64,000 nucleotides of DNA from Desulfobulbaceae bacterium (GCA_018335795.1 JAGXRP010000033.1:69973-133972), one strand, 5' to 3'; counted from the stretch's first letter, positions 53,901 through 63,688 are shown. Numbers and translations are program-made. Notes: generated by a model from the letters alone, not told the origin.

Positions 53901-54761
53901 ATGTTTGTAATTGTTGGAATTATTGTGGTTTTTGTTTGTGTGTTCGGCGGCTTCTTTTGGGCAGCAGAATTCAATATGGATGCAGTAGCATTTTTTCTTC
54001 ATCCTTATGAATACATTATAATTGGTGGTGCTTCGATTGGATCTATGTTAATAGCCAATTCCAAAGACCTGAACATGCGCATAATAAAAGGAGCTCTGGG
54101 CATATTTAAAGGTGCCACAGTTAACAAACAATCATATACCGAATTGTTGAGAATGCTTTATGAATTGTTTCAATTTGCAAAACGCGAAGGCTTGATAGCG
54201 TTGGAACAACACATTGAAGCACCCGAATCAAGTACTATAATCTCCAAATACCCATCTTTTTTGGCAAACCATCATGCAGTAGATTTCCTTTGCGATACTC
54301 TTAAAGTAGTGCTCTCCGGTGGCGTACCTGCCCATGAATTAGAAGAACTGATGGATATTGACCTCGAAAACATTCATCAAGACGAACACCACCCGCCCGC
54401 AGCACTAAATATTGTTTCAGATGCTTTGCCCGGACTGGGTATAGTTGCCGCAGTTTTAGGTATTATCGTAACTATGCTTTCGATTACTGCCGGTGCCGAA
54501 ACAGTCGGTAAGAAAGTAGGTGGTGCATTAGTTGGTACATTCATGGGCGTTTTGCTTGCGTATGGATTTGTAGGTCCAATTGCACGTAATATGGAAAAGA
54601 CTGTTGAACAAGAAGCAAAATATTTGGAATGTATCAAAGCAGCCCTTTTGGCATTTGCAAAGAGCATGCCCCCGACTGTAGCTATCGAATACGGCAGAAG
54701 AGCAATTGACCCTCATAACAGACCAAGCTTTAAAGAAACCGAAGAAGCGATAAAAGGCTAA
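53901..54761 (+). CDS. motA: Motor stator protein MotA
   Basis: This 286-residue inner-membrane protein has four hydrophobic segments (FVIVGIIVVFVCVFGGFF; YEYIIIGGASIGSMLIA; PGLGIVAAVLGIIVTMLSI; GTFMGVLLAYGFVGPIA). The cytoplasmic loop shows AKREGLIALEQHIE, the charged rotor contact region, and the conserved Pro of TM3 is kept. With MotB it makes a proton channel that drives the flagellar or a related rotary motor. motB begins 10 bases after its stop. No other flagellar gene is in the window. Confidence 0.93.
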   Translation: MFVIVGIIVVFVCVFGGFFWAAEFNMDAVAFFLHPYEYIIIGGASIGSMLIANSKDLNMRIIKGALGIFKGATVNKQSYTELLRMLYELFQFAKREGLIALEQHIEAPESSTIISKYPSFLANHHAVDFLCDTLKVVLSGGVPAHELEELMDIDLENIHQDEHHPPAALNIVSDALPGLGIVAAVLGIIVTMLSITAGAETVGKKVGGALVGTFMGVLLAYGFVGPIARNMEKTVEQEAKYLECIKAALLAFAKSMPPTVAIEYGRRAIDPHNRPSFKETEEAIKG

Positions 54762-54771
54762 TCAAAACACT

Positions 54772-55680
54772 ATGTCTGAACAAAAGAGTCAAAAAGAACA
54801 ACCAATAATCATAAAAAAGGTTAAAAAGGGAGGCGGTCACGGTCACCATGGTGGTGCGTGGAAAGTTGCCTATGCCGATTTTGTTACTGCAATGATGGCG
54901 TTCTTTATCGTTATGTGGATATTGGCATCATCTGAAGAAGTGAAAATGCAAGTCGCCGAATATTTTGAGCATCCTGACAGGTTTGAACTTTTTTCAGGGA
55001 AAAAGAAGTCAGGTCCTATACCGATTGAACTTGACTTAGAAAACTCAAAACGTAGGGCTGAAATAAGCGCTTCTAAAGGCGAAGGGGAATCTATCTTGAA
55101 ATTTGACAAAGAGACCACAGATACTTTGTATCAGAAACTATTGAATAAAGCTGTTCAAGATAGTATCTTAGCCCAAGAAAGAGTCGAGCAAATTGGTGAC
55201 GATTTACGCAAGAGATTTTCACAATTAATGACCGAAATGCCGGAAATGGAGAAGATACTTTCTTCAATTAAAATAGAAATGACCAAAGAGGGATTAAGAA
55301 TTGAATTAATCGAATCAACTGAATCGCTATTTTTTGAAATCGGCAGTAGTAAATTAAGCAAAGCAGCGATTAATATACTAAAAGTTTTAGGTCGTGAAAT
55401 TGGTAAACTACCCAACTATGTTGACATCGAAGGACATACTGATAGTCGTAGCTATCGAGGAGCATCTGATTACAGTAACTGGGAATTATCTACCGATAGA
55501 GCAAATGCGTCGAGGCGCATGCTCGAACGTGAAGGGTTGTGGGATGGTCAAATCGTCGAAGTAAAAGGATTTGCCGATAAGAGACTTCGGAATCCCGATA
55601 ATCCTTTCGACATGTCAAACAGACGCATCAGCATACTTATAAAACACATAAACGTTGACCAATTCTTACCGGAGTTATAA
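54772..55680 (+). CDS. motB: Motor stator protein MotB
   Basis: This 302-residue protein has a His/Gly-rich cytoplasmic lead and one membrane helix with the proton-binding Asp at residue 36 (AYADFVTAMMAFFIVMWILA), followed by a plug region and a C-terminal OmpA-like peptidoglycan-binding domain (VDIEGHTDSRSYRGASDYSN, then ELSTDRANASRRML and NRRISILI). The Asp context is of the H+ type rather than the Na+ PomB type. Its stop shares a base with the start of the next gene (TAATG at 55678-55682). Confidence 0.95.
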   Translation: MSEQKSQKEQPIIIKKVKKGGGHGHHGGAWKVAYADFVTAMMAFFIVMWILASSEEVKMQVAEYFEHPDRFELFSGKKKSGPIPIELDLENSKRRAEISASKGEGESILKFDKETTDTLYQKLLNKAVQDSILAQERVEQIGDDLRKRFSQLMTEMPEMEKILSSIKIEMTKEGLRIELIESTESLFFEIGSSKLSKAAINILKVLGREIGKLPNYVDIEGHTDSRSYRGASDYSNWELSTDRANASRRMLEREGLWDGQIVEVKGFADKRLRNPDNPFDMSNRRISILIKHINVDQFLPEL

Positions 55681-56894
55681 TGGAAGAACAAAAATCAAAT
55701 GATATTATCAAAATCTTAGTAGTAGATGATGACTCATCAAACAACCTTGCTATAGAAACATTGATAAGAATTCATTTTCCGGATATCAAAGTTTTTTTAG
55801 CTTTTGATGGGTTGGAAGCCTTCAATATAGCTCAAAACGAATACCCTGATATTATTATCTCCGACATCACAATGCCAAAAATGAATGGTTTTGAATTACT
55901 AACAAAAATCAGGAGCAGAAACGAACTTTCTGATGCTATCTTTATCTTTTTGACTGCAAGTGTTGAGGATGATATTTATACACACGCTATTGAAATTGGA
56001 GCAGATGACTTTCTGGGAAAACCCATAGAAAGCAATCGTTTGTTAGTAAGAATACGCTCATCGTTACGCATAATTAATCTAAAGCGTCAGGTTAGAAGCG
56101 AAAACAAGTTATTGATGGAACTTGCTGAAGCACTCGAAAACGATATGCAGGATATGATTAAATTGGCTGTTAAATTTCTTGAAGCCAGAATCCCTGCATC
56201 AATCGATATACTCAAAAGAGTTTCGCAATGCTCAGTTTGGATAATGAAAAATCTTAGTGAATATGATGAAGAGAGTCTTCGTGATATTGAAATTGCTTCT
56301 TTCCTTTCTCAAGCCGGAAGGATTTTTCTCCCCGATTCCATGCTAAAAATGCCTGTACTAATTGATGGAGCACCAACAGACCCCTTAATGTGCCAAGTTC
56401 CTCAATCAGGCAAAGCAATTGTTGAAAGTATAAACCGATTCCGTCACGTAGCTTTAATCATCGGTCATATCTACGAAAATTTCGATGGAAGCGGAATTCC
56501 TGAACGGCTCAAATCATGGCAAATACCATTAGAATCAAGAATTATCAGAGCATCATTAGACTTTGAAGAACTCAGAGCACTAAGGAATTTATCATCCAAA
56601 AATGCAATCGAAATATTGAGAAAAGAATCCCAAAGACTTTATGATAATAGAGTAATTATACTACTTGAGCAATATCTAAAATCGCATGATAAGGAATTAT
56701 TCGACCCATTTGAAATGGCAGTTCAACTTGCCGAACTCAAAGAAGGAATGATAATAACTCGTGACATTTATACTAACAAGGGACTTAAATTAATTCCGTC
56801 AGGTGCTACACTATCAACTAAGACAATTGAAAGGTTGATTTCGCATAATTCGACCGACCCTATCCTTGGGAACGTCCACGTAAAGAAAGGCTAG
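55680..56894 (+). CDS. Response regulator: receiver plus degenerate HD-GYP-like domain
   Basis: This 404-residue protein has a receiver domain at 1-130: VVDDDSSNN, phospho-Asp near 62 in IIISDITMPKMNG, and Lys in FLGKPIES. The output half is HD-GYP-shaped, but the HD pair reads SQ (FLSQAGRIFLPDSML) and the later His-His-Glu reads GHIYENFDGSGIPERL, where the GSGIP loop is kept. A C-terminal module (AELKEGMIITRDIYTNKGLKL) matches the one at 28050-29183. The gene is translationally coupled to motB, so it may tune motor or c-di-GMP-linked behaviour. Catalytic hydrolysis of c-di-GMP is unlikely. Confidence 0.85.
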   Translation: MEEQKSNDIIKILVVDDDSSNNLAIETLIRIHFPDIKVFLAFDGLEAFNIAQNEYPDIIISDITMPKMNGFELLTKIRSRNELSDAIFIFLTASVEDDIYTHAIEIGADDFLGKPIESNRLLVRIRSSLRIINLKRQVRSENKLLMELAEALENDMQDMIKLAVKFLEARIPASIDILKRVSQCSVWIMKNLSEYDEESLRDIEIASFLSQAGRIFLPDSMLKMPVLIDGAPTDPLMCQVPQSGKAIVESINRFRHVALIIGHIYENFDGSGIPERLKSWQIPLESRIIRASLDFEELRALRNLSSKNAIEILRKESQRLYDNRVIILLEQYLKSHDKELFDPFEMAVQLAELKEGMIITRDIYTNKGLKLIPSGATLSTKTIERLISHNSTDPILGNVHVKKG

Positions 56895-56895
56895 T

Positions 56896-59800
56896 TTAAA
56901 AGTCAAGCCCCATGGAAATTAAATAATTAGGTTCTGACCAGCCTGTATATTGATTGCGCCATGCTATATCAACTTTCCAAGGGATACCCAAGAAATAACT
57001 TCTAATGCCAATGCCTGTACTCATCAAAAGATTGACAGGTTGAAGATTTCCACTTTCGTCTTTACGGGCAGATACAAAAGTATTGTTCCATGCTCCACCG
57101 ATATCGAAAAATAACGCACCATTAATACCTGATATGAGAATTGGCAAAGGACCTGCTACTAATGCTGTTAATAAAGGGAATCTTAGTTCGAAATTTGAAA
57201 GGAAAAATTTGTTACCGGTTAATTCTGCAACTTGCCATCCTCTCAAAGGAGTCTGGAAACCCATGAAAGCAAAATCTTGAGGACTGTCAAATGGTAATCG
57301 ACCGTTCTTAAATCTTCTGTTTATCCAATTATCTGTACCGCCCATATAAAAATTAATCGGGTCAGGTCCGAAGCTTGCCGCACCAGCCGTTCTGGCTGCA
57401 ATGCTTATCCAATCGCCCAATGGAAAATAGATTCTATAATCAGCTGAAAAGGTTAAAAAACCTACACCGGAAGACTCTGAAATTTTGGGTGATGCAGTTA
57501 CATCTACAAAAAATCTTGAACCGTCACGTGGACCATAATAGCCCCAAAGTGTATTATCGTGAATGAAACGAACATTTGGTACTAACAGGAATCGTGAATC
57601 TGAAGGAAATTGAGGTACTTCGACATTCTCTCTTGTTAAGAACATGAAATTTGTACCGACTTCAAATCTCTGAAACATCGTTATAGGATATGATGCTTTC
57701 AATCCGGAGCCAAAATTTCTGTATCTGTGGTAATAATTATCAGTTCTCAACACGAATGCAGATGTGTGGTAAGCACTTACCTGATAATCAATGATATTAG
57801 GCAAGTAGTTATATGCAAGATAGAACTGGCTGTTTCTCAAATCCATTAATATATTTGCTTGGAAGAAAATTTGATGGTCGCCCAATATATCGCTAAATAG
57901 CATTTGTGTAACCCCTTGAGCGCCATAATAAGTGCTATAGCCAGGATTTCCCATTACCAAATCAGCAGAAAAAGAGACTTTATAATCGTTTTCTTGGAAT
58001 TCTGAAACATCTACTTCAGTAATTTTTTTATTGCTTTCATCTCGTTTTGCCATAGCATCAATATTGGGAGATACCAATTTTTGTTGCTCAAAGCCAACTT
58101 CAAAATCACCGTATCCAACTAGTTTTTCTTCTTCAGATTTTTTGTTTTCGGTTGCAATATTATCAATTAATTTCTGCTTATCGCGTTCGCCTTGTTTGAA
58201 CTTTGTCAGAGGTAACTCATCAAAATCCAATTTCTTCTCAAGAGGAAACCGCATCATATAAATATCGTAGCCACCGTTGACCTGTGATGTAAATAATAAT
58301 TTTGTGGCATCTTTTGATAAAGCTATTTGAGTTATTGCATTTATTGAATTTGTAATAGGTCTGGATTCTAAAGTATTCAAATCAAGCACATAAACGTTGC
58401 TTATGCCATTTTTATCCGAACTATATAGAATTTTATCATGTCCATGAACGGAAGTCACTGAAGACTTATCATTGTCGGAATCAAATGTTAGTCGTCTGAT
58501 AGAAAAATCAGCTAAAGTCAATTCATATAAATCGGTTTGATAAACATCATAATTCCACATTTTAAAAGATTCTAACATTGGAGTTAGATTGGTTGACCTA
58601 TCAGAGCCAAAAAATATCTTAGTATCATCACTTGACCACCTTAAAAACTTATCCGAAAATATGTCGTTTGTAATGTTTGTTATTTTTTTTGACTTCAAAT
58701 TATAAATGAAAATATCGCTTCGGTTTATTTCTGTACCAATGAAAGCGAGTTCATTACCACTATTTGACCAATCTACTGATGAAATTGAAATTATTCCGGG
58801 TGTTATTTTTTCATAATCACCGGTTTCAGCATCAATGATGAAAATAGCATCTTCCCCACCTGATTTAGCTGAAATCGCAATTTTCTTTCCGGTTGGGTCC
58901 CAAGAAATCCCGGGTGTAAGCATATTCAAATCTTCAAAATCTTGTTTTCTGAAGCTACTAACTAATTGACGAGTTGAATTTTTATCATCAATATTTCTGA
59001 CAAAGATGCCAAAAGTTCCTCCCGGTGCCGAGATAAATGCTATTTTCTCTCCGTCGGGTGAAATAGCAGGAGATGAGTTATAGTATGTTCTTTCTTTAAA
59101 ATGGTCTGTAATTGGGCTTGCAAAATCTTTCAAATCGGTGAAAACTTCTAAATCTGGCCAATAATATCTCTTTAAATCTCTTTCCCATTTTTCGGAAAAG
59201 CTTTCCAAATCTAACTGAAAAGCACTTTCAAAAGCTATGTTGAGATTCTTATGAATTTTCAATTTATTTATAAAATCACCGACTTTTTCCTTGCCGTATT
59301 TATCTGCAACGTACCAATAAAATGTCTGCCCGCCTCTATAAGCAAGAAAGCCATTTAATCGCTCCAATGATGGAAGATTTTCGCTTAATAGCAAATCACG
59401 CATAAACATATCTGTTTCGGTGTTCATTCCGCCTATACTTTCCCATTCGGCAAGTCCTTCATTTAACCATAATGGAATCATGAATCCTGAGCTTGATGTA
59501 ATTGCAGATTGAAATGTACCTCCGTAAAACATATCATTAAGTACTGCATGCACAAGCTCGTGATGAATTACGTGGTCAAGTTGGGCATAATCTCCTTGAA
59601 ATGGCACTACAACACGATTTTTGAATAACTCAGTAACACCTCCGACGCCTTCTGGCATAAAACTACTTATTACATTAGTTTGTTGGAATTCATTATGTGC
59701 TGCATAAACAACTATCGAAACTCGTCCGGTCAATCTGAAGTTTACTGTTCTTTGAATGGATGCAACTGCTTTTTCGGCTGATAAAGCAGTAAATTCAGCC

Positions 59801-59991
59801 AGATATTTATGTCCGGCATCATAATAGACATCAAAATTAGCAGATTGGATAAATTTCCAATTGAAATTCCTATACTGAACTTTATTTTTTCCAAATTGTT
59901 GAGCAGTCATTAATTGTGAATAGCTACTCACAAAATTGAAAGATATTAATACAAATATCAAAATTTTTATGCTACGAATTAAATTCGACAT
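56896..59991 (-). CDS. Outer-membrane metallopeptidase / TolB-type propeller / beta-barrel fusion
   Basis: Started at the ATG at 59991 after a GGAG at the right distance (a GTG at 59997 is in frame but too close), the protein has 1031 residues. It opens with a signal peptide ending near SSYSQ. A gluzincin peptidase-MA-like domain (about 30-280) has HHELVHAVLND near 142 and the third ligand Glu in WLNEGLAEWES. A TolB/WD-like propeller (about 300-610) shows SPAISPDGEKIAFIS, GISWDPTGKKIAIS and VDWSNSGNELAFIG. The C-terminal third (about 670-1031) is a BamA/Omp85-like barrel ending in aromatic Phe (YLISMGLDF). It should be anchored in the outer membrane with peptidase and propeller in the periplasm or outside. 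Confidence 0.82.
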   Translation of the reverse strand: MSNLIRSIKILIFVLISFNFVSSYSQLMTAQQFGKNKVQYRNFNWKFIQSANFDVYYDAGHKYLAEFTALSAEKAVASIQRTVNFRLTGRVSIVVYAAHNEFQQTNVISSFMPEGVGGVTELFKNRVVVPFQGDYAQLDHVIHHELVHAVLNDMFYGGTFQSAITSSSGFMIPLWLNEGLAEWESIGGMNTETDMFMRDLLLSENLPSLERLNGFLAYRGGQTFYWYVADKYGKEKVGDFINKLKIHKNLNIAFESAFQLDLESFSEKWERDLKRYYWPDLEVFTDLKDFASPITDHFKERTYYNSSPAISPDGEKIAFISAPGGTFGIFVRNIDDKNSTRQLVSSFRKQDFEDLNMLTPGISWDPTGKKIAISAKSGGEDAIFIIDAETGDYEKITPGIISISSVDWSNSGNELAFIGTEINRSDIFIYNLKSKKITNITNDIFSDKFLRWSSDDTKIFFGSDRSTNLTPMLESFKMWNYDVYQTDLYELTLADFSIRRLTFDSDNDKSSVTSVHGHDKILYSSDKNGISNVYVLDLNTLESRPITNSINAITQIALSKDATKLLFTSQVNGGYDIYMMRFPLEKKLDFDELPLTKFKQGERDKQKLIDNIATENKKSEEEKLVGYGDFEVGFEQQKLVSPNIDAMAKRDESNKKITEVDVSEFQENDYKVSFSADLVMGNPGYSTYYGAQGVTQMLFSDILGDHQIFFQANILMDLRNSQFYLAYNYLPNIIDYQVSAYHTSAFVLRTDNYYHRYRNFGSGLKASYPITMFQRFEVGTNFMFLTRENVEVPQFPSDSRFLLVPNVRFIHDNTLWGYYGPRDGSRFFVDVTASPKISESSGVGFLTFSADYRIYFPLGDWISIAARTAGAASFGPDPINFYMGGTDNWINRRFKNGRLPFDSPQDFAFMGFQTPLRGWQVAELTGNKFFLSNFELRFPLLTALVAGPLPILISGINGALFFDIGGAWNNTFVSARKDESGNLQPVNLLMSTGIGIRSYFLGIPWKVDIAWRNQYTGWSEPNYLISMGLDF

Positions 59992-60078
59992 TTTCACTCC
60001 GGTTTAAAACTATTTTTCTAAAAGACACATCAAAACGCAAAAGGTTTCAAGTATTGACGGAAAAAAACGATTTTAAGT

Positions 60079-60107
60079 CAAAAAAAAAGCGTCACAATGG
60101 ACGCTTT
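60079..60107 (-). terminator. Rho-independent terminator of gcvPB
   Basis: Arms 60086-60093 and 60100-60107 form a perfect 8-bp stem with a 6-base loop, followed on the minus strand by a U-run (60085-60079). It lies 30 bases after the gcvPB stop. Confidence 0.85.
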
Positions 60108-60136
60108 CTTTAAATCATTCAAATTCAAACGTGAAT

Positions 60137-61576
60137 CTACCAACGAACATTCAATTTTCTGGCAGCAAGAGCGTCATCAACTCTTCTAATCGGAGTGTTC
60201 AAAGGAGCAGAAGTAACTAATTCAGGCTTTTCTCTAGCTTCCTGAGCGATTTTATTCATAACATCTGCAAACTGTTCGATATTCTCTTTTGTCTCAGTTT
60301 CAGTAGGCTCTATTAGCATACATTCGTGTACAATAAGAGGGAAATAAATCGTTGGTGCATGGAAACCGTAATCCAACAATCTTTTGGCAATATCTTTGGC
60401 ACTTACGCCCAATTCCTTTTGGTAATCGGCAGAAATCACAAACTCATGCATACCAAATTCGGTATAAGGAATTTTGTAATTATGCTTGATAAGTGCTCTC
60501 AAGTAATTTGAGTTAATTATAGCATTTTCAGATATTTGTCTCAATGCTTCATTGCCATGCATAGAGATATATGTATAAGCTCTGATAAACATTCCGAAGT
60601 TTCCAAAGAAAGTATGAACGCGACCAATTGAGTGTTCTTTGCCAAAATCCAATTTGTATTTATCATTGTCTTTGGAGATTTGTGGTATCGGCAAATAAGG
60701 TATTAATCGTTCACTTACACAAACAGGTCCTGAACCGGGACCGCCGCCACCATGAGGTGTCGAGAATGTTTTATGTAAATTAATATGAACACAATCGAAT
60801 CCCATATCTCCCGGGCGTGCAATGCCTAATAGGGCATTCAAATTGGCACCGTCCATATACATCAAACCACCACAACCTCTGATTAGTTCAGCGATAGTTT
60901 CAATTTCCTTTTCAAAAATACCAACAGTATTTGGGTTTGTAAGCATAAATCCGGCAACATCATCGCCAATTTTTGAGCGTAAATCTTCAATATCAACCAT
61001 ACCTTCGGCATTTGAATCAATTTCCACAATCTCAAATCCGGCAATTGCTGCAGAAGCAGGATTTGTTCCATGCGCCGCATTTGGAATGAGAATTTTGGTT
61101 CTTTTAGTATCATTACGATGCTTGTGATAAGCTCTGAACATCAAAATACCTGTTAATTCACCCTGCGAGCCTGCAGCTGGTTGCAAAGAAACACCCTGCA
61201 TACCAGAGATTTCCTTAAGTACTTCCCCTAATTTATACATCACTTCTAATGCACCTTGAGACATTTCGTCAGTCGAATTGGGATGTAAATCTGCAAATCC
61301 ACTCATAGAAGCAACTGTTTCATTGATTTTAGGATTATATTTCATCGTACAAGAACCTAAAGGATATAAACCTTGTTCAATATTGTAGTTCAAATGGCTC
61401 AAACGTCCGAAATGACGAGCTACTTCGAGTTCGGCAATTTCCGGTAGATTTGCTGCTTCTTTACGTAAATAGGACTCCGGAATAGAATTTTGTATATCAG
61501 AAATTCCGACATCAAGTTTGGGTAATGTATAACCACGTCTTCCGGGCCTGCTTTTTTCAATTATTATCTTTTCCAT
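60137..61576 (-). CDS. gcvPB: Glycine dehydrogenase (decarboxylating) subunit 2
   Basis: This 479-residue P-protein beta subunit is part of the glycine cleavage system, decarboxylating glycine with PLP and passing aminomethyl to the lipoyl H-protein. The PLP Lys is in HINLHKTFSTPHGGGGPGSG near residue 270. The N-terminal LGSCTMKYNPKINE is the two-subunit family signature. The partner subunit 1 and the H- and T-proteins are not in the window. It starts 22 bases after the rnc stop and ends at a good terminator. Confidence 0.95.
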   Translation of the reverse strand: MEKIIIEKSRPGRRGYTLPKLDVGISDIQNSIPESYLRKEAANLPEIAELEVARHFGRLSHLNYNIEQGLYPLGSCTMKYNPKINETVASMSGFADLHPNSTDEMSQGALEVMYKLGEVLKEISGMQGVSLQPAAGSQGELTGILMFRAYHKHRNDTKRTKILIPNAAHGTNPASAAIAGFEIVEIDSNAEGMVDIEDLRSKIGDDVAGFMLTNPNTVGIFEKEIETIAELIRGCGGLMYMDGANLNALLGIARPGDMGFDCVHINLHKTFSTPHGGGGPGSGPVCVSERLIPYLPIPQISKDNDKYKLDFGKEHSIGRVHTFFGNFGMFIRAYTYISMHGNEALRQISENAIINSNYLRALIKHNYKIPYTEFGMHEFVISADYQKELGVSAKDIAKRLLDYGFHAPTIYFPLIVHECMLIEPTETETKENIEQFADVMNKIAQEAREKPELVTSAPLNTPIRRVDDALAARKLNVRW

Positions 61577-61598
61577 TTTTTATTTTGTTAAAATAATT

Positions 61599-62396
61599 CT
61601 ATAAATAATGACTTATTAATGCTCTTTTTGCGGCAACTTGTTCGGCGTCTTTTTTACTTTTACCTTTCCCGACACCGCTCTGAATACCTTCGATAAGGAC
61701 ACCGACAGTATAGTTTTTATTGTGCGGTGGTCCTTCTTCTTCAATTACTATATATTCGGGTGATTTCTTGCCTTCCGCTTGGACTAATTCCAATAATCTA
61801 CTTTTATAATTTGTATCGTCAAGTAACGATTCGTTTACAATCAGAGGCAACATTTTGTTTATTACAAAATTCCTTGCGCTTTCAAGTCCTAAATCAAGAT
61901 AGACAGCTGCTATAATAGCTTCCATAGCGTCTGCAAGAATCGTCTCGTTTCCTGCCTGTACTGTTTTAGCTGCGCTGTGGCTGATACGTAGAAAACTCTC
62001 AATATTCATTTTCTTGCCACAAACTGCTAATGAATGTTTGTTTACCAATCTTGACCTAAGTTTAGTTAATGTTCCCTCACTGTCAATATTGTAAAATACA
62101 AAAAGATATTCAGCTACAATCATATCCAAAATTGCATCACCAAGGAATTCTAATCTTTCATTAGAAACTGGCGACTTCAACTCATTTTGTGCTGGGTACG
62201 AACGATGAGTTAACGCTTCTTCATATATGCCTATCCTGATGATTTCGAATCCGAGAATTTCAATAAAACTTTTTCGGATATCACCTATTAAAAACCCGAG
62301 CTCAGGGAATTTATCCTTGAGTTCGGATTTAATAATATCGGAACTTCCCATATTAATGTTTTGCGAACTATTAATACCGGGGAAATCACTTTTCAT
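61599..62396 (-). CDS. rnc: Ribonuclease III
   Basis: The ATG at 62396 lies just after the fabF stop and gives 265 residues. Starts at 62441 or 62498 would lengthen the N-terminus into fabF and are less likely. The catalytic signature NERLEFLGDAILDMIVAEYLF contains the metal ligands, with the later ILADAMEAIIAAVYLDLG Glu block. The C-terminal double-stranded RNA-binding domain ends GKGKSKKDAEQVAAKRALIS. It processes rRNA precursors and cuts double-stranded RNA. Operon order acpP-fabF-rnc is a common arrangement. Confidence 0.95.
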   Translation of the reverse strand: MKSDFPGINSSQNINMGSSDIIKSELKDKFPELGFLIGDIRKSFIEILGFEIIRIGIYEEALTHRSYPAQNELKSPVSNERLEFLGDAILDMIVAEYLFVFYNIDSEGTLTKLRSRLVNKHSLAVCGKKMNIESFLRISHSAAKTVQAGNETILADAMEAIIAAVYLDLGLESARNFVINKMLPLIVNESLLDDTNYKSRLLELVQAEGKKSPEYIVIEEEGPPHNKNYTVGVLIEGIQSGVGKGKSKKDAEQVAAKRALISHYL

Positions 62397-62406
62397 TTCA
62401 TTCACA

Positions 62407-63666
62407 TTATTGTTCGTATGCTTTGAAACATAACGAAGCATTGTGTCCGCCAAAACCGAATGTATTGCTAATCGCAGCTTTGATTTCACGTTCGACAAAT
62501 TTGTTCGGAGCGTAATTCAAATCGCAATCAGGGTCCGGTGTATTATAATTGATTGTTGGTGGAATCTTGGAATTCTTGATAGCCATCACAGTAGCTATGG
62601 CTTCGATAGCACCTGCAGCACCCAACAAATGTCCTGTCATGGACTTTGTGGAGCTAACAACCAATTTATAAGCATGGTCACCAAATACCGTTTTGATTGC
62701 CGCTGTTTCATTTCTGTCGTTAAACGGAGTTGAAGTACCGTGAGCGTTGATATAATCAATGTCTTGCGGTAACAAACCTGCATCTTGGATACATAATGAC
62801 ATAGAACGAACTGCACCTTCGCCCCCGGGAGCCGGTTGAGTAATATGAAATGCATCATCAGTCAGACCGATTCCTGCTATTTCACAATATATTTCGGCGC
62901 CACGGTTTAACGCGTGTTCTAATGTTTCGAGAATTAAAACCCCGGCACCTTCGCCAATCACAAAACCATCACGGTCTTTGTCGAAAGGTCTGCTTGCTGT
63001 TGTAGGGTCGTCATTTCGAGTTGAAAGGGCTTTCATGGCATTAAATCCACCAACGCCCATCGGACAAACAACAGCTTCGCTACCACCTACTACCATCATA
63101 TCTGCATCGCCTCGTTGAATGATCATCAAAGCATCAGCAATTGAGTGTGATGATGTTGCACATGCTGAAACGGTTGCATAATTCGGACCTTTCAAACCCC
63201 ACCTGATTGCTACGTGTCCAGCAGCAATATCCGATATTAACATCGGAACAAAAAAAGGAGAGATTCTATCAGGCTTGCCGTCTCTGTCATATAGATTTTG
63301 TTGTTGTTGGTGGTATGTCCACATACCACCTATTCCCGAACCAATTATAACACCGATTCGGTTTCTGTCAAGATTATCGAAATTGATTTTTGCATCTTCA
63401 ACTGCCATAGAAGCTGATGAAAGGGCATATTGCGTGAATAAGTCCATTCTTTGAGTTTCTTTGGCATTAATATGCAAAGTGGGTTCGTAATCTTTCACTT
63501 CGCATGCAAATTGCGTCTTATATTCTGTAGCATCGAACTTTGTAATAGGTGCTGAACCACTCTTTCCTGACAATAAGCCATTCCAGTAATCTTGGAGTGT
63601 ATTGCCAACAGGTGACACTGCGCCCATTCCGGTAACTACTACCTTTGGAAAATTATATTTTGGCAT
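62407..63666 (-). CDS. fabF: 3-oxoacyl-ACP synthase II (beta-ketoacyl-ACP synthase)
   Basis: This 419-residue condensing enzyme elongates fatty acids. The Cys-His-His triad is clear: VSACATSSHSIADAL (Cys near 168), INAHGTSTPFNDRNE and SSTKSMTGHLLGAAGAIEA. The thiolase fold N-terminus VVVTGMGAVSPVGNT is canonical. It follows acpP by 22 bases and precedes rnc by 10. Complete and active by sequence. Confidence 0.97.
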   Translation of the reverse strand: MPKYNFPKVVVTGMGAVSPVGNTLQDYWNGLLSGKSGSAPITKFDATEYKTQFACEVKDYEPTLHINAKETQRMDLFTQYALSSASMAVEDAKINFDNLDRNRIGVIIGSGIGGMWTYHQQQQNLYDRDGKPDRISPFFVPMLISDIAAGHVAIRWGLKGPNYATVSACATSSHSIADALMIIQRGDADMMVVGGSEAVVCPMGVGGFNAMKALSTRNDDPTTASRPFDKDRDGFVIGEGAGVLILETLEHALNRGAEIYCEIAGIGLTDDAFHITQPAPGGEGAVRSMSLCIQDAGLLPQDIDYINAHGTSTPFNDRNETAAIKTVFGDHAYKLVVSSTKSMTGHLLGAAGAIEAIATVMAIKNSKIPPTINYNTPDPDCDLNYAPNKFVEREIKAAISNTFGFGGHNASLCFKAYEQ

Positions 63667-63688
63667 AAGCTACTCGCTTAATTTGCAA

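Noticed and set aside
61577-61598. Glycine riboswitch before gcvPB
   Set aside because: Only 22 bases separate rnc and gcvPB, too short for an aptamer.
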